Source: Leptobrachium leishanense
Lineage: Eukaryota; Chordata; Amphibia; Anura; Megophryidae
Assembly: GCA_009667805.1 (NCBI GenBank)
Contig: CM019063.1
Location: 56,528,881 to 56,592,880, forward strand
Reading direction: 5' to 3'
Length of the DNA: 64,000 nt
Shown here: in pieces, positions 21,448 through 31,591 of the stretch
How the letters are laid out: each line of letters begins with the position of its first letter
Position numbering within the stretch: position 1 is the stretch's first letter
Program-made: the position numbers and the translations under genes
The notes under the pieces: generated by a model
Databases searched by the model: none
What the model was told of the DNA's origin: nothing
The model's input: the letters and a program-made list of their open reading frames with translations, nothing else

Positions 21448-22100
21448 TGTTACCGGAATCCACCTGGTTCACTCGGGACAAGGCCGGGCCGGCACGAACA
21501 AGGATTGACTAGACACGAGTCTCTTCAGGAAAGGCAAACTTTATTGTGACGTCACAGATGCTCAAACAGGATTGAATCGCAAAGAATGAGCCCAGATTGT
21601 AGTCAAACAAGGGGTTTTATACCCCGAATACATAATTAGGTACATCCCAATTAGCCCACCCCATGGTGACACTATCCCACCCCACGTGGGTCCCCATCTC
21701 CCTTAATTGAATACAAAGACATTGCACATATTGGTCATAAATTGGCAGGCTTCATGATATTTTGACAATAGAGGATTTACCACTTTCTCTGGATCCTGCT
21801 TATGCCCACCTCCCTAGGACTTGTTTATTGTATATCCTAGATAAGGCCTCGTCTGGTTTCACACTTCCCTTTGTTTCAGACTCTGGCTTCTCTGACCTTG
21901 AAGTAACTATTCTCCATCCTGTCACCTCGTGCCAGCAACGGCCCGGATCCTCGTTAGTTTAACACTTTCCTAGGATTCTATGCAAGCTACATATTACTTT
22001 CAGCTATTATCTACTATTTAGATTCAAGTGAACCAATGTTCTGAACAAGATGGCCGCCCGGCTCAAGATGGCGGCCACCTCCTGGCCTGAATCCCTTACA
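21448..22100 (-). repeat. ERV 5' LTR
   Basis: 653-bp LTR read from 22100 (TGTAAGGGATTC) to 21448 (GGTAACA). TATAAAA is at 21621-21615 and AATAAA at 21545-21540, placing U3 before and R/U5 after. It is a near-copy of the 3' LTR at 5674-6346 without the 20-base duplication. Immediately outside lies satellite sequence (ATACAGCATATG). Confidence 0.95.
21615..21621 (-). promoter_or_regulatory. LTR TATA box
   Basis: TATAAAA on the minus strand about 75 bases upstream of AATAAA, the expected spacing for a short R region. Confidence 0.75.
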
Positions 22101-22317
22101 ATACAGCATATGAATCCACACACTGCTGGGAAGCGCCTCTCTGCGGTACAATTAATGCAGCATATGAATCTACACACTGCCGGGAAGCGCCTCTCTGCGG
22201 TATAATTAATGCAGCATATGAATCGGCACACTGTGGGGCAGCACCTCTCTGCAGTTTAATTAATGCAGCATGCGGATCCGCACACTGTGGGGCTGCACCT
22301 CTCTGCAGTATAATTAA
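22101..22317 (+). repeat. 54-bp satellite, block 4
   Basis: Four more satellite units on the far side of the provirus. The last two are diverged (CACACTGTGGGGCAGCACC), as expected at an array edge. Together with block 3 they show that the provirus split a once continuous array. Confidence 0.95.
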
Positions 22318-22341
22318 ATAGTGTCAGGATTTTGTTCCTAA

Positions 22342-22785
22342 TAGGGATGTGCATGGCTGAAAAATTTGTTTCATTTAGTTTAGTTTTTAAATAAAAAAAA
22401 ATTGGAATTTCGTAACTAATTTCGTTTCGTATTTCATTTCGGATCGATTCGAAATTTCGAATCGATTCGAATTTCATATATCAATTCGATAGTTGATATC
22501 AATTCGAATTTTGGATCACTAAATAAAACCCCAATTAAACAAATTTTGCTGTCAATAGACAATCTAGTGTTAAATATTAAGCTGTCGCACATTTAGTATT
22601 TGAGTCAAATTAAACAGTTAAACATAATTTGTTTCATAAAGTCCTTTGCTGACTATTACTTGTATTTTAAGATCAATTCGATAGTTGATATCAATTCGAA
22701 TTTCGGATCACTAAATAGAACCAATTAATCAAATTTTGCTGTTAAAAGACACGCTAGGGTTAAATTAAGCTGTCTCACAGACATA
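22342..22785 (+). mobile_element. hAT-B-like end fragment
   Basis: Starts TAGGGATGTGCATGGCTG and continues with TTCGTTTCGTATTTCATTTC and two copies of ATCAATTCGATAGTTGATATC (about 22478 and 22674). This matches the hAT-B terminus and its AT/TTCG-rich style. No right terminus is visible before the next MITE at 22786. Confidence 0.6.
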
Positions 22786-23627
22786 CAGGGTTATTCAAAG
22801 AGATTCGAAAAGTCACCGCACGTTCGGTGACTTTTCGTTCTCTTCAATTCGGTTCCTTTTGCCGATCCCATTTCGGTGACCCTGCGGTGTATTCAGCAAA
22901 CACCACAGGGTCCCCGAATTGCAGGGAAAAGCTGCCGCAAATCCGACGAAAACTCACAGCAAAACCCAGCGAATGCACACTGAAAACCCTCAAAAACATC
23001 TGGATTAACCTGCCGAAAACCACGGAAAAAGCCCGAGCAGGAGCCGATCACACACAGCCGAAGCAGCTGAGATCGCAGACGAGGCAGTGAATAAATTAGC
23101 AAAATAGTTTGTGTGAATGTGTGAAAATGAAACGCTGTTTGCAAAGAAACTACTGAGCGAAAATGTCTGAAATTTACACAGGAGGTCCAGGGAATGATAA
23201 TAAAAAGGGCTGTTACAGAACAAATAAGTAAACTTAAAAAAAAAAAAAATATTGGACTTTTAAAAAAAAAATTCAGAAAAATGCTTAAAATATCCTAAAA
23301 AATCTATAAATAAAGAGACTCTTTACTGCAGAATTTTATAATGAACGGTTTATTAGATATTGAATTAAAACGGGAATATTTTTAACATTGAAGCCTATGG
23401 GATTCTCCTGAATTAACTTGCCGAATTAAACCACCGAATGGCAGGGCATTTCGGGAACCTTTCACTGCTGGTTTGTGTTCTCTGAATAGCCGAAGCAGTG
23501 CATTTTCATGGGGATTTCACTGCCCTCGAACAGGCACCGTATGTGCAGGCAATTCGCCAGGATTTGGCGAATTGCCTGCTCTCTGGATAGCCGAATGGCC
23601 AGGAATGGTAACCGAACGCTGATTTTC
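22786..23627 (+). mobile_element. MITE family B, copy 1, right end missing
   Basis: Starts CAGGGTTATTCAAAGAGATT with a hairpin built on GTCACCGCACGTTCGGTGAC. It contains the family's conserved core AAAGAGACTCTTTACTGCAG at about 23310 and CGGTTTATTAGATATTGAAT. It follows copy B2 (48734-50137) until GAACGCTGATTTT, where the terminal hairpin is lost. Non-coding. Confidence 0.8.
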
Positions 23628-24757
23628 TGGTGATAAAAAATTAGCATAAAACGGTGAGAATGAGCTGAGGTGAAATGGCTCAGCAGTTATGGGGTTAAAA
23701 AAGCAAAAACATTTAAAAATTGTGTATTTCTATTCAAAATTTTGAAACTGTTTAGCAGGGGTCTTTTTTGGCTTTTGTAGATTTCAAAAAAGTGTTTGTT
23801 TTTTTCATTTTTTTAATCATATTTCATATATTTCTTTATAGTAAATTATACGATATGATGGAAATAATGGTATCTTTAGAAAGTCCATTTAATGGAGGGA
23901 AAAACGGTATATAATATGTGTGGGTTGCATAAACTGGTAAGAGGAAAATTTGACCTAAACACAAACAGCACAGAAACGTAAAAATAGCAGCGGGCACTGA
24001 AGGACGGATTTTCTAAAAGCCGCTCGGTCACTATGGGGTTAAACCATGCACAGACAGCTACATTTTTATATAAATATCAGAGAGCTGAAAATAGTAAAAG
24101 CTTGCGAATTCACATTGCTGCGTAGTTATGCAAGATATTTTTAGGTTTTGCAAGGACCGACTAATAACAACCCAAAGGAAATTCTGAGGACACTCGCGCA
24201 TGCAGTGCACAATAAATTTAATGGCTTCAGACTTGGGATCTAGACTAGAGCACTGATTTATTTCGAATTTAAAGAACGACCTGTGTCATCAGATTCCGAA
24301 TGACCACTGACATCACTGTTTGGTTCTGTGTTATGCAACACACGCTGTGAATGCAACATTCTATACAAATTTATGCCAATAAACCTAAAGCTTGAGTCCA
24401 CAGGTTTTATTCCTTAATACTGTTTTTTTTTTTCCTTAGGTCATCTTTTCCTTCACCATATATTATTTTTTATTTGTTTTTGACTGCTGAGGGCTAAGGA
24501 TGTGATTTATTGAGCTGCTCTCGTAATAGATATTCCCTTAAAGCTCCAAATGAAATAAACACATTAACGTATGGAATAAAAGTAGTTGAAAAGTTGCCAT
24601 CGGATGAATATCAGTGTGTAACGATTCCAGTTTCTGAACTAGGTCTCAATGGAACACAATTTTAAGAGGAAAAAAAAAAACTATTGTGGGAAATGTGAAA
24701 ATGTAATACAGGGACATGCATTGAGTTGAGGTCAATGGCAGTTGAGGCCGTGGCTAG
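23628..24757. other. unassigned sequence
   Basis: About 1.1 kb of AT-rich, apparently unique DNA. GGCTCAGCAGTTATGGGGTT at about 23680 and GCCGCTCGGTCACTATGGGG at 24020 recall ends of TTAA-type elements but no boundary is seen. No gene. Confidence 0.4.
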
Positions 24758-25359
24758 TGTTACGAGTAAAGCCCAAAGTTTGGATAAGCCTAGGATTACC
24801 CGGGTAAAACTGACATTACCCTGGCTGCTTTGGGTGAGAAATCAATTTTTGGTCTTTATACCAGTAATCCTTGGATTTCCATCAGGTAAACCCAGATCTA
24901 CCCACTCACTTCGTAATGTGTTTTCTGAGACTTTGGAGTGGCTTACAGTTGACTGTGACGGAAGCCTCTGCCACCTTTTGAGTGATTTGTGTTCCAGGTG
25001 TCTGGGACTGGCTGGCACGGGCACTCACAGCGTTGCCCGCACTACATATAGTTCATGGTTTATACAACATGCAGCTTGTCTGGTGTGTTATTCCTCTGCA
25101 CTATTCCACTACACTCACCATCAGAGGGCACCGAGTGTACATCTGAAAGACTACTCTAACATCGGGGCTACAGGTCAGGAGATCGAAAGCCTGCCTAACT
25201 TTGGCCCAGCACTGGCACAGATCATTTCCATCCAGCCCAGGTCTCCCAGCAGGCAGAAGCAAGCGGGTCAAGCTGCTGAGGCACTGAGGACCGCATTCCC
25301 AGTAGCCGGGCTGACCGCAACGAGGGGGTGTCTGGAGAACAGGACAGGCGGACGAGAGC

Positions 25360-26552
25360 CAGGGGCAGATCCAGACACAGTTTTCAGGGGGGGGGCATTC
25401 TACCAGTTTTGGCCAAGAGCTGATGTTGGGTTCACAGTGAAAGGTGGATATATTTGCCCCAGCTCACATGGATATATATATATTGCCCCAGCTCACATGG
25501 ATATATTGCCCCCCAGCTCACATGGATATATTGCCCCAGCTCACATGGATATATATTGCCCCAGCTCACATGGATATATTGCCGACCAGCTCACATGGGT
25601 ATATTTGCCCCAGCTCACATGGATATATTTCCCCCAGCTCACATGGATATTATTTATTGCCCCAGCTCACATGGATATATATATTGCCCCAGCTCACATG
25701 GATATATTGCCCCCTCTCACACATGGACATATTGCTCCAGCTCACACATGGATATATTGCCCCCAGCTCACACATGGGTATATTTACCACCAGATCACAT
25801 GGATATATTGCCCCCAGCTCACATGGGTATATTGCCCCATCTCACACATGGGTATATTGCCCCCCCAGCTCATGGATATATTGTCCTCAGCTCACATGGA
25901 TATATTTGCCACAGCTGACATGGATATATTGGCCCAAGCTCACATGGCTATATGTGCCCCAGCTCACACATGGATATATTGCCTCAGCTCACATGGGTAT
26001 ATTGCCCCCAGCTCACATGGATATATTTGCCCCAGCTCACACATGGATATATTGCCCCAGCTCACATGGATATATATTGCCCCCAGCTCACACATGGATA
26101 TATTGCCCCAGCTCACATGGATATATTTGCCCCAGCTCACACATGGATATATCGCCCCAGCTCACACATGGGTATATTGCCCTCAGCTCACATGGATATA
26201 TTGCCCCAGCTCACATGGGTATATTGCATCCAGCTCACATGGGTATATTGCCCCCAGCTCTCACCTGATCCTCTGCTGCCAGGCCCCAGGCTCCGCCGGC
26301 ATTCTTCTTCTCCGTACAAGGCGAGCGGCCGCTGGCATGATGCAGCTTGGCCGCTTGCCGGGTGGGAACCACCTGACCAGCGCAGCCGCATCTTGTGATA
26401 TCACGCTCTGGTCAGGTGGTTCACATCCCATGCGAGCGGCTAAGCTGCATGTCAGCTGCCGCTCGCCTCGCAGGGAGGAGAAGAACGCCAGCGGCGGTGA
26501 TTTTCTCAGGGGGGGGCAATTGCTCCATTGCCCCCCCCTGGATCCGACCCTG
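25360..26552 (+). mobile_element. Non-autonomous hAT (hAT-C) with minisatellite core
   Basis: 1193 bp with ends CAGGGGCAGATCCAG and CTGGATCCGACCCTG, and a perfect 8-bp duplication ACGAGAGC (25352-25359, 26553-26560). Inside are a G-run, a 23-bp minisatellite (25444-26262) and an inverted repeat (about 26290-26500; GAGCGGCCGCTGGCATGATG against its near-inverse). A 619-codon open frame across the region is an artefact of the repeat. No transposase. Confidence 0.92.
25444..26262 (+). repeat. 23-bp minisatellite
   Basis: About 34 units of GATATATTGCCCCAGCTCAC plus ATG, with 25-bp variants (CACACATG) and CCCCC variants. Length variation per unit is mostly 2 bp (CA or AT steps), which shifts frame from unit to unit. 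Confidence 0.95.
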
Positions 26553-26689
26553 ACGAGAGCATTTCCATCACATTGGTGGGATTGAAACTCTCCAACATGA
26601 AGGCACCCCGGAATGACCACCTACAACACAAATCACTCAAAAGGTGGTGGAAGATTCCATCACATTGACCCAAAACTGAGGGTCCCACA

Positions 26690-26850
26690 TTTCCAAGGCC
26701 AAACCTAACCCTAACTTTAACCAACCTGAACCCCAAACCTAACACTAAACCTAGCCAAAACCCCAACCATAACACAAACCCTGATACTAACCACAACCCT
26801 GAAAAAAACTCGTAAACCTGACCCTAACCTTAAAAATAACTTTTAACCAA
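26690..26850. repeat. Telomere-like CCTAAC-rich stretch
   Basis: Irregular CCTAACCCTAAC, AAACCTAACACTAAACC and ACCCTGATACTAACC words in the right arm of the foldback element, resembling degenerate CCCTAA telomeric repeats. Confidence 0.6.
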
Positions 26851-26991
26851 TAGAGGTTGGTTACTCTGCAGATTACCTGGGTAAGGCCTGGTGTTTGATT
26901 TAATTTCGGAATTTACCCAAAGCTGCCTGAGTAATGTAAGGTTTACTTGAGTAATTCTAGGTTTATCCAGATTTTAGACTTTACCGTAACA

Positions 26992-27490
26992 TATATCTAT
27001 GTGTGAGTGGAAGGCTGCATCGTGGAGTCATATCCCTTTAAACAAAACTAACAGTTCTAAATGCCTACACAAAAAATTTTTTGGACCTGTGCAGCTATAC
27101 AGACCATAGCTCCCATGTTCTCTACCCCTATAATCCCACTAGCCATGGATATAAAGTAAGGGATTAAACCAGGGCTGATGGTTATTTAACTATCTCTGAT
27201 TTAACCCCTCTACCACTGGCTATGACTCAAGGGCATAATGTGAACATGAGTCCCGCTATCCTTGCAAGCTATGGAGTTATGGAGCAGGTGGGTTTTTTGA
27301 CAGGCCACTTCCTCCTCCCCTTTAACTCCTCACCTGCTGCCCAATGCATGAGGGTTCAAATAAGTAAAGATTTCGATGTGCAGTAATGGGCCTATAAGAA
27401 CGTGCATACCGACAATAAATGGATTCTAACAAAGTTAAATATTTTGTCCCGAATTCCTAAAGAACTGAATAGACGGCTCAAAAAAAATTT
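26992..27490. other. unassigned sequence
   Basis: About 500 bp of apparently unique DNA without coding features. Confidence 0.4.
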
Positions 27491-28282
27491 AGGGGTTATT
27501 CAGACAGAGCCGATTGGCCCCGAAATGTCACCGAACAATGAATATCCACGTACGATGACATTTCGGGGCCATTCGGCTATTCAGAGAGCAGGCAGCTTGC
27601 CATATTTTGGCGAAGGCAGTGAAATTCACTACAGAGAATCAATGGTTAATCTATTCAGAGAACACCGAACAGCAGTGAAAAGTTGTCGAAGTGCCCTGAT
27701 GTTCGGTGGTTTCATTCGGCAGATTTATTCATGCAAACCCCTTAGGTTTTAATGGTAAAAATATTGCCGTTTTTATCCAATATCTAATAATCCGTTTATT
27801 ATTTTAATCTGCAGTAAAAAGTCTCTTTGATTTTTTTAGGATCTTTTAGGCATCTTTTCAGCAAAATTTTTTAATTTTTTATTTTAAAGTGTTGTTTTTC
27901 TATTTTCTGTAACAGACCTTTTCATTAGCATTCATAGGACCTTATATGTAAATTACAGGCATTTTCGTTCAGTCGTTTTTTTTTTTTGAAAACAGCATTT
28001 CAATTCTAACTTTTTCAATCATATTGTTTTTTTTTTTACCCTGTTCGTCAGCTTGTCTGCTTTTTCCGGCAGCAGGTCTGTGCTGTGATCGGTGGCTCGT
28101 CGGCTTTTTCCGTCATGTTCAGCGTGTTTTATGCGGGTTTCCGGTGGGTTTTCCCTGCACTCCGGGGACCCTGTGGTGAATGCTTAATTCTCCGCAGGGT
28201 GGGGAACTTTGATTCCCCAAAGTGCAGGGAACGAGAGAGCACCAAAATGTTGCCGACATTTCTGCGCTCTTTGAATAACCCC
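27491..28282 (-). mobile_element. MITE family B, copy 3 (inverse orientation)
   Basis: GGGGTTATTCAGACAGAG at the left and CTCTTTGAATAACCCC at the right. It contains the reverse complement of the family core (CTGCAGTAAAAAGTCTCTTT at about 27812). No target duplication is clear. Non-coding. Confidence 0.75.
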
Positions 28283-29257
28283 CTGTGTGTTTGGTTGTGA
28301 ATTTTGGGTATATCAATTTTTTTTGCCCTGTGCAAATGTCTGGTATAACCCCACAGCTATTGACTTTTACCATTACACTGATACAGTATGGCTGCAGAAA
28401 GATAAGACAGATCTAATGAAAAAGAGATACACAACACATATGAAACATAATAATTCATGTGTGTGTATGGAATGTGACATCTTCATTGATCTAAACCTTT
28501 TTCTGCACATTATTTTAATTTGTGCATAAAGTTAAACAAGATAATAAAATTGTTTTTTTGGCTGAATATGTTCTGAAAGTCTGGAAAAATCCTCACCACA
28601 CTGCCGACCGGCCGCCGTTCATCAAACTGTTACTGACAAGGAATGAAAATGTGCTGTGTGAAGAAAACAGATGAAGTCTGAATGCTGTGAAAGTGCTTAC
28701 CACCAGATCCGAAGGCAGAAAGAGAGATAAAACAATTGAGAAGACAATGTGTATAGACTAGGGATTTTTACATGTCACACAAGAAATATCAGCCTAGAGA
28801 AATTGTATTACACATTACAGATTCTATTAATAGAGGTCTATTATTTGCAGCACCAGTTGGCCATGATTTGGATTAGATGGCGGGCCCTTCAGGACCATGA
28901 TGGTGGTTTCCCACCTCTAACCTGTTCCTTCCTATTTGTGCTGATGAAGAGAATGTGGTGATGATATTTAAGAGGAGAAACAAACCTGATAGAATAAAGA
29001 TTGTGGGATACATTAAAAGGTGGATAATGGGGGCAGGGATCAAACTGCAGGTTTTGATGGAACATAGAACAAGTTAATATTGGGGATAAATGTTGGACCA
29101 TTACTTCCCTACAAATCTGTTTTGGTTTATCAATATGTCTGGGGTGTGTTGATTGCACAGCCTTCTTTGGGTCCTGTCACAGCATCCCATGTGGGTGAAT
29201 GCCAGGAATCGTCAGTTACTTTACTTGTGAGGGGATAGAGGAGGGCACACGGAGAAG
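28283..29257. other. unassigned sequence
   Basis: About 970 bp, AT-rich, no recognised gene or repeat boundary. Confidence 0.4.
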
Positions 29258-30699
29258 GTGGAATGATGTCATGCATACAGGAGGGGAGGAATGATGATTT
29301 GCATACAGGAGGGGAGGAATGATGACTTGCTTACAGGAGGGAAGGAATGATGACTTGAATACAGGAGGGGAGAAATGATGATTTGCATGCAGGAGAGGAG
29401 GAATGATGAGTTGCTTACAGGAGGGGAGGAATGATGACTTGTTTACAGGAGGGGAGGAATGATGACTTTAATACAGGAGGGGAGGAATGATGATTTGCAT
29501 ACAGGAGGGGAGGAATGATGACTTGCATACAGGAGGGGAGGAGTGATGACTTGAATACAGGAGGGGAGGAATGATGATTTGCATACGGGGAGGAATGATG
29601 ACATGCTTACAGGAGGGGAGGAATGACGACTTGCATAGAGGAGTGGAGGAATAATGACTTGCATACAGGAGGGGAGGAATGATGACTTGCTTACAGGAGG
29701 GGAGGAATGATGACATGCATACAGGATGGGAGGAATGATGACAAGCATACAGGAGGGGAGGAATGATGACTTGCTTACAGGAGGGGAGGAATGATGATAT
29801 GCATACAGGAGGGGAGGAATGATGACTTGCTTACAGGAGGGGAGGAATGATGACATGCATACAGGATGGGAGGAATGATGACAAGCATACAGGAGGGGAG
29901 GAATGATGACTTGCTTACAGGAGGGGAGAAATGATGACTTGAATACAGCAGGGGAGGAATGATGACATGCATACAGGATGGGAGGAATGATGACAAGCAT
30001 ACAGGAGGGGAGGAATGATGACTTGCTTACAGGAGGGGAGGAATGATGACTTGAATACAGCAGGGGAGGAATGATGATTTGCATACAGGAGGGGAGGAAT
30101 GATGGTTTGCTTACAGGAGGGGAGGAATGATGATTTGCATACAGGAGGGGAGGAATGATGACTTGCTTAGAGGAGGGGAGGAATGATGACTTGAATACAG
30201 GAGGGGAGGAATGATGACTTGAATACAGGAGGGGAGGAATGATGATTTGCATACAGGAGGGGAGGAGTGATGACATGCTTACAGGAGGGGAGGAATGATG
30301 ACTTGCTTACAGGAGGGGAGGAATGATGACAAGCATACAGGAGGGGAGGAATGATGACTTACTTACAGGAGGAGAGGAATGATGGCATGCTTACAGGAGG
30401 GGAGGAATGATGACTTGCTTACAGGAGGGGAGGAATGATGACTTGAATACAGGAGGGGAGGAATGATGGTTTGCTTACAGGAGGGGAGGAATGATGACTT
30501 GCATATAGGAGGGGAGGAATGATGACTTGCTTACAGGAGGGGAGGAATGATGACTTGCTTACAGGAGGGGAGGAATGATGACTTGCTTAGAGGAGGGGAG
30601 GAATGATGACTTGCATACAGGAGGGGAGGAATGATGACTTGCTTACAGGAGGGGAGGAATGATGATTTTCTTACAGGAGTGGAGGAATGATGACTTGCA
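29258..30699 (+). repeat. 28-bp minisatellite, about 51 units
   Basis: Units of GATGACTTGCTTACAGGAGG plus GGAGGAAT, with variation confined largely to the four to six bases after GATGA (CTTGCTT, TTTGCAT, CATGCAT, CAAGCAT, CTTGAAT). Runs of two or three variant types recur in the same order (for example near 29700-29760, 29840-29900 and 29955-30005), suggesting higher-order duplications. The purine-rich strand is plus. The long minus open frame is a repeat artefact (28 residues per three units). Confidence 0.96.
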
Positions 30700-31040
30700 G
30701 GTATTGTCCCATTATTAAGGTGATATTCTGGGGCAGGCGCTAGCTGAGCACCTCACCCTGTAACGCAGCTCTAACTGCTTCTGTTCGGAGTTTGCATCGA
30801 ACATCGGCCGTTCGGCTGTTCGCCGAACTCCGTACATTTCCGCGTGTTTGCCGCATGTTCGCCCAGAATGCACCACAATGGACCACAATGCACTTTTCCA
30901 CTGTCCTGAAGCTTGTAATTGGGTACAGCCTTGCACTTGACCACAGGTCAGGTGCAAGACTATGCCAATCACGGCTCAGAGTCCTGATTGGGCAAAGTTT
31001 GCTCAATCATGGGCTCACAGAGCTAAGTCCCACAGCACAC

Positions 31041-31048
31041 TATATAAG
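31041..31048 (+). promoter_or_regulatory. Probable hAT-A promoter TATA box
   Basis: TATATAAG lies about 545 bases upstream of the transposase ATG at 31592, with a GC-richer downstream stretch (CATCCCTCGCAGCCCCAGCA). It is the only good TATA element in the hAT-A 5' region. No experimental support. Confidence 0.45.
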
Positions 31049-31097
31049 GCATCCCTCGCAGCCCCAGCACGTGTTTTTGAGAGGAGATTGTTCTGTT

Positions 31098-31370
31098 AGT
31101 GTTTGTTCTCACTGCCAGCAGCTATTGTGGGGGGTCTCATTTCTACAAGATATCTGGGAATTGTTGTAATCTGTGTTTTCTCATTGCCAGCAGCTATTGT
31201 GGGGGTCTCACTTCTACAAAATATCTGGGAATTGTTGTAATCTGTGTGTTCTCACTGCCAGCAGCTATTGGGGGTCTCAGTTCTACAAATATCTGGGAAT
31301 TGTTGTAATCTGTGTGTTCTCACTGCCAGCAGCTATTGTGGGGGTCTCACTTCTACAATATATCAGGGGG
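31098..31370 (+). repeat. 70-bp tandem repeat in hAT-A 5' UTR
   Basis: Nearly four units of 68-74 bp with CACTGCCAGCAGCTATTGTG, GGGTCTCACTTCTACAA and GGGAATTGTTGTAATCTGTG. They sit between the TATA box and the transposase start, in the presumed 5' UTR. Confidence 0.9.
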
Positions 31371-31591
31371 TCCTATCAGGGGGTCTCAAAGACTTGTAGC
31401 AGATTTCTGCAAATTTTAATCTGTGTCTTGTCACTGGCTGACAGCTATCAGGGTGTCTCACTGAGTTATACCAGAGTTCTGGAAATCTTTAATCTACATA
31501 ACACAGTTGAATCAGAGTTCTGCATATCTCCAATTTTTATAACAGAGTTGAATCAGAGTTCTGTATATCTTTAATCTATATATCACTCACC

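Larger units (their letters stand above)
5674..22100 (-). mobile_element. Gamma-type endogenous retrovirus, interrupted by hAT-A
   Basis: A minus-strand provirus with order LTR (21448-22100), primer site, gag, protease/RT, [hAT-A insertion 8145-17536], env, polypurine tract, LTR (5674-6346). LTRs begin TG and end CA. Both outer flanks are the 54-bp satellite, so the satellite was the target. A short duplication cannot be resolved in the AT-rich flank. All genes carry frame breaks, and the rest of pol (RT catalytic end, RNase H, integrase) is absent, probably lost together with the 5' end of the hAT element. The capsid type, single CCHC knuckle and tRNA-Pro primer site point to a gammaretrovirus-like (class I) ERV. 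Confidence 0.93.
24758..26991. mobile_element. 2.2-kb foldback element with long inverted ends
   Basis: The ends TGTTACGAGTAAAG (24758) and CTTTACCGTAACA (to 26991) are inverse. Matching continues inward: GGATAAGCCTAGGATTAC opposes GTAATTCTAGGTTTATCC, and CACCTTTTGAGTGATTTGTG at about 24972 opposes CACAAATCACTCAAAAGGTG at 26627. Arms reach at least 265 bp, the right arm being longer because of a telomere-like stretch. The centre is occupied by a younger hAT insertion. No transposase seen; superfamily not assigned. Confidence 0.72.

Noticed and set aside
24726..26585. 619-codon open frame, the longest apart from LINE ORF2
   Set aside because: It runs through the 23-bp minisatellite and across the 8-bp duplication boundaries of hAT-C; composition is repeat-driven and no domain is visible.
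29443..30276. 277-codon Ser/Pro-rich open frame on the minus strand
   Set aside because: Pure read-through of the 28-bp minisatellite with an 84-bp (three-unit) period.
30740..30775. GCTAGCTGAGCACCTC as the left terminus of hAT-A copy 2
   Set aside because: It only loosely resembles TAGGGATGAGC, and the expected duplication GCTGTAAT (from the right side) is not next to it.
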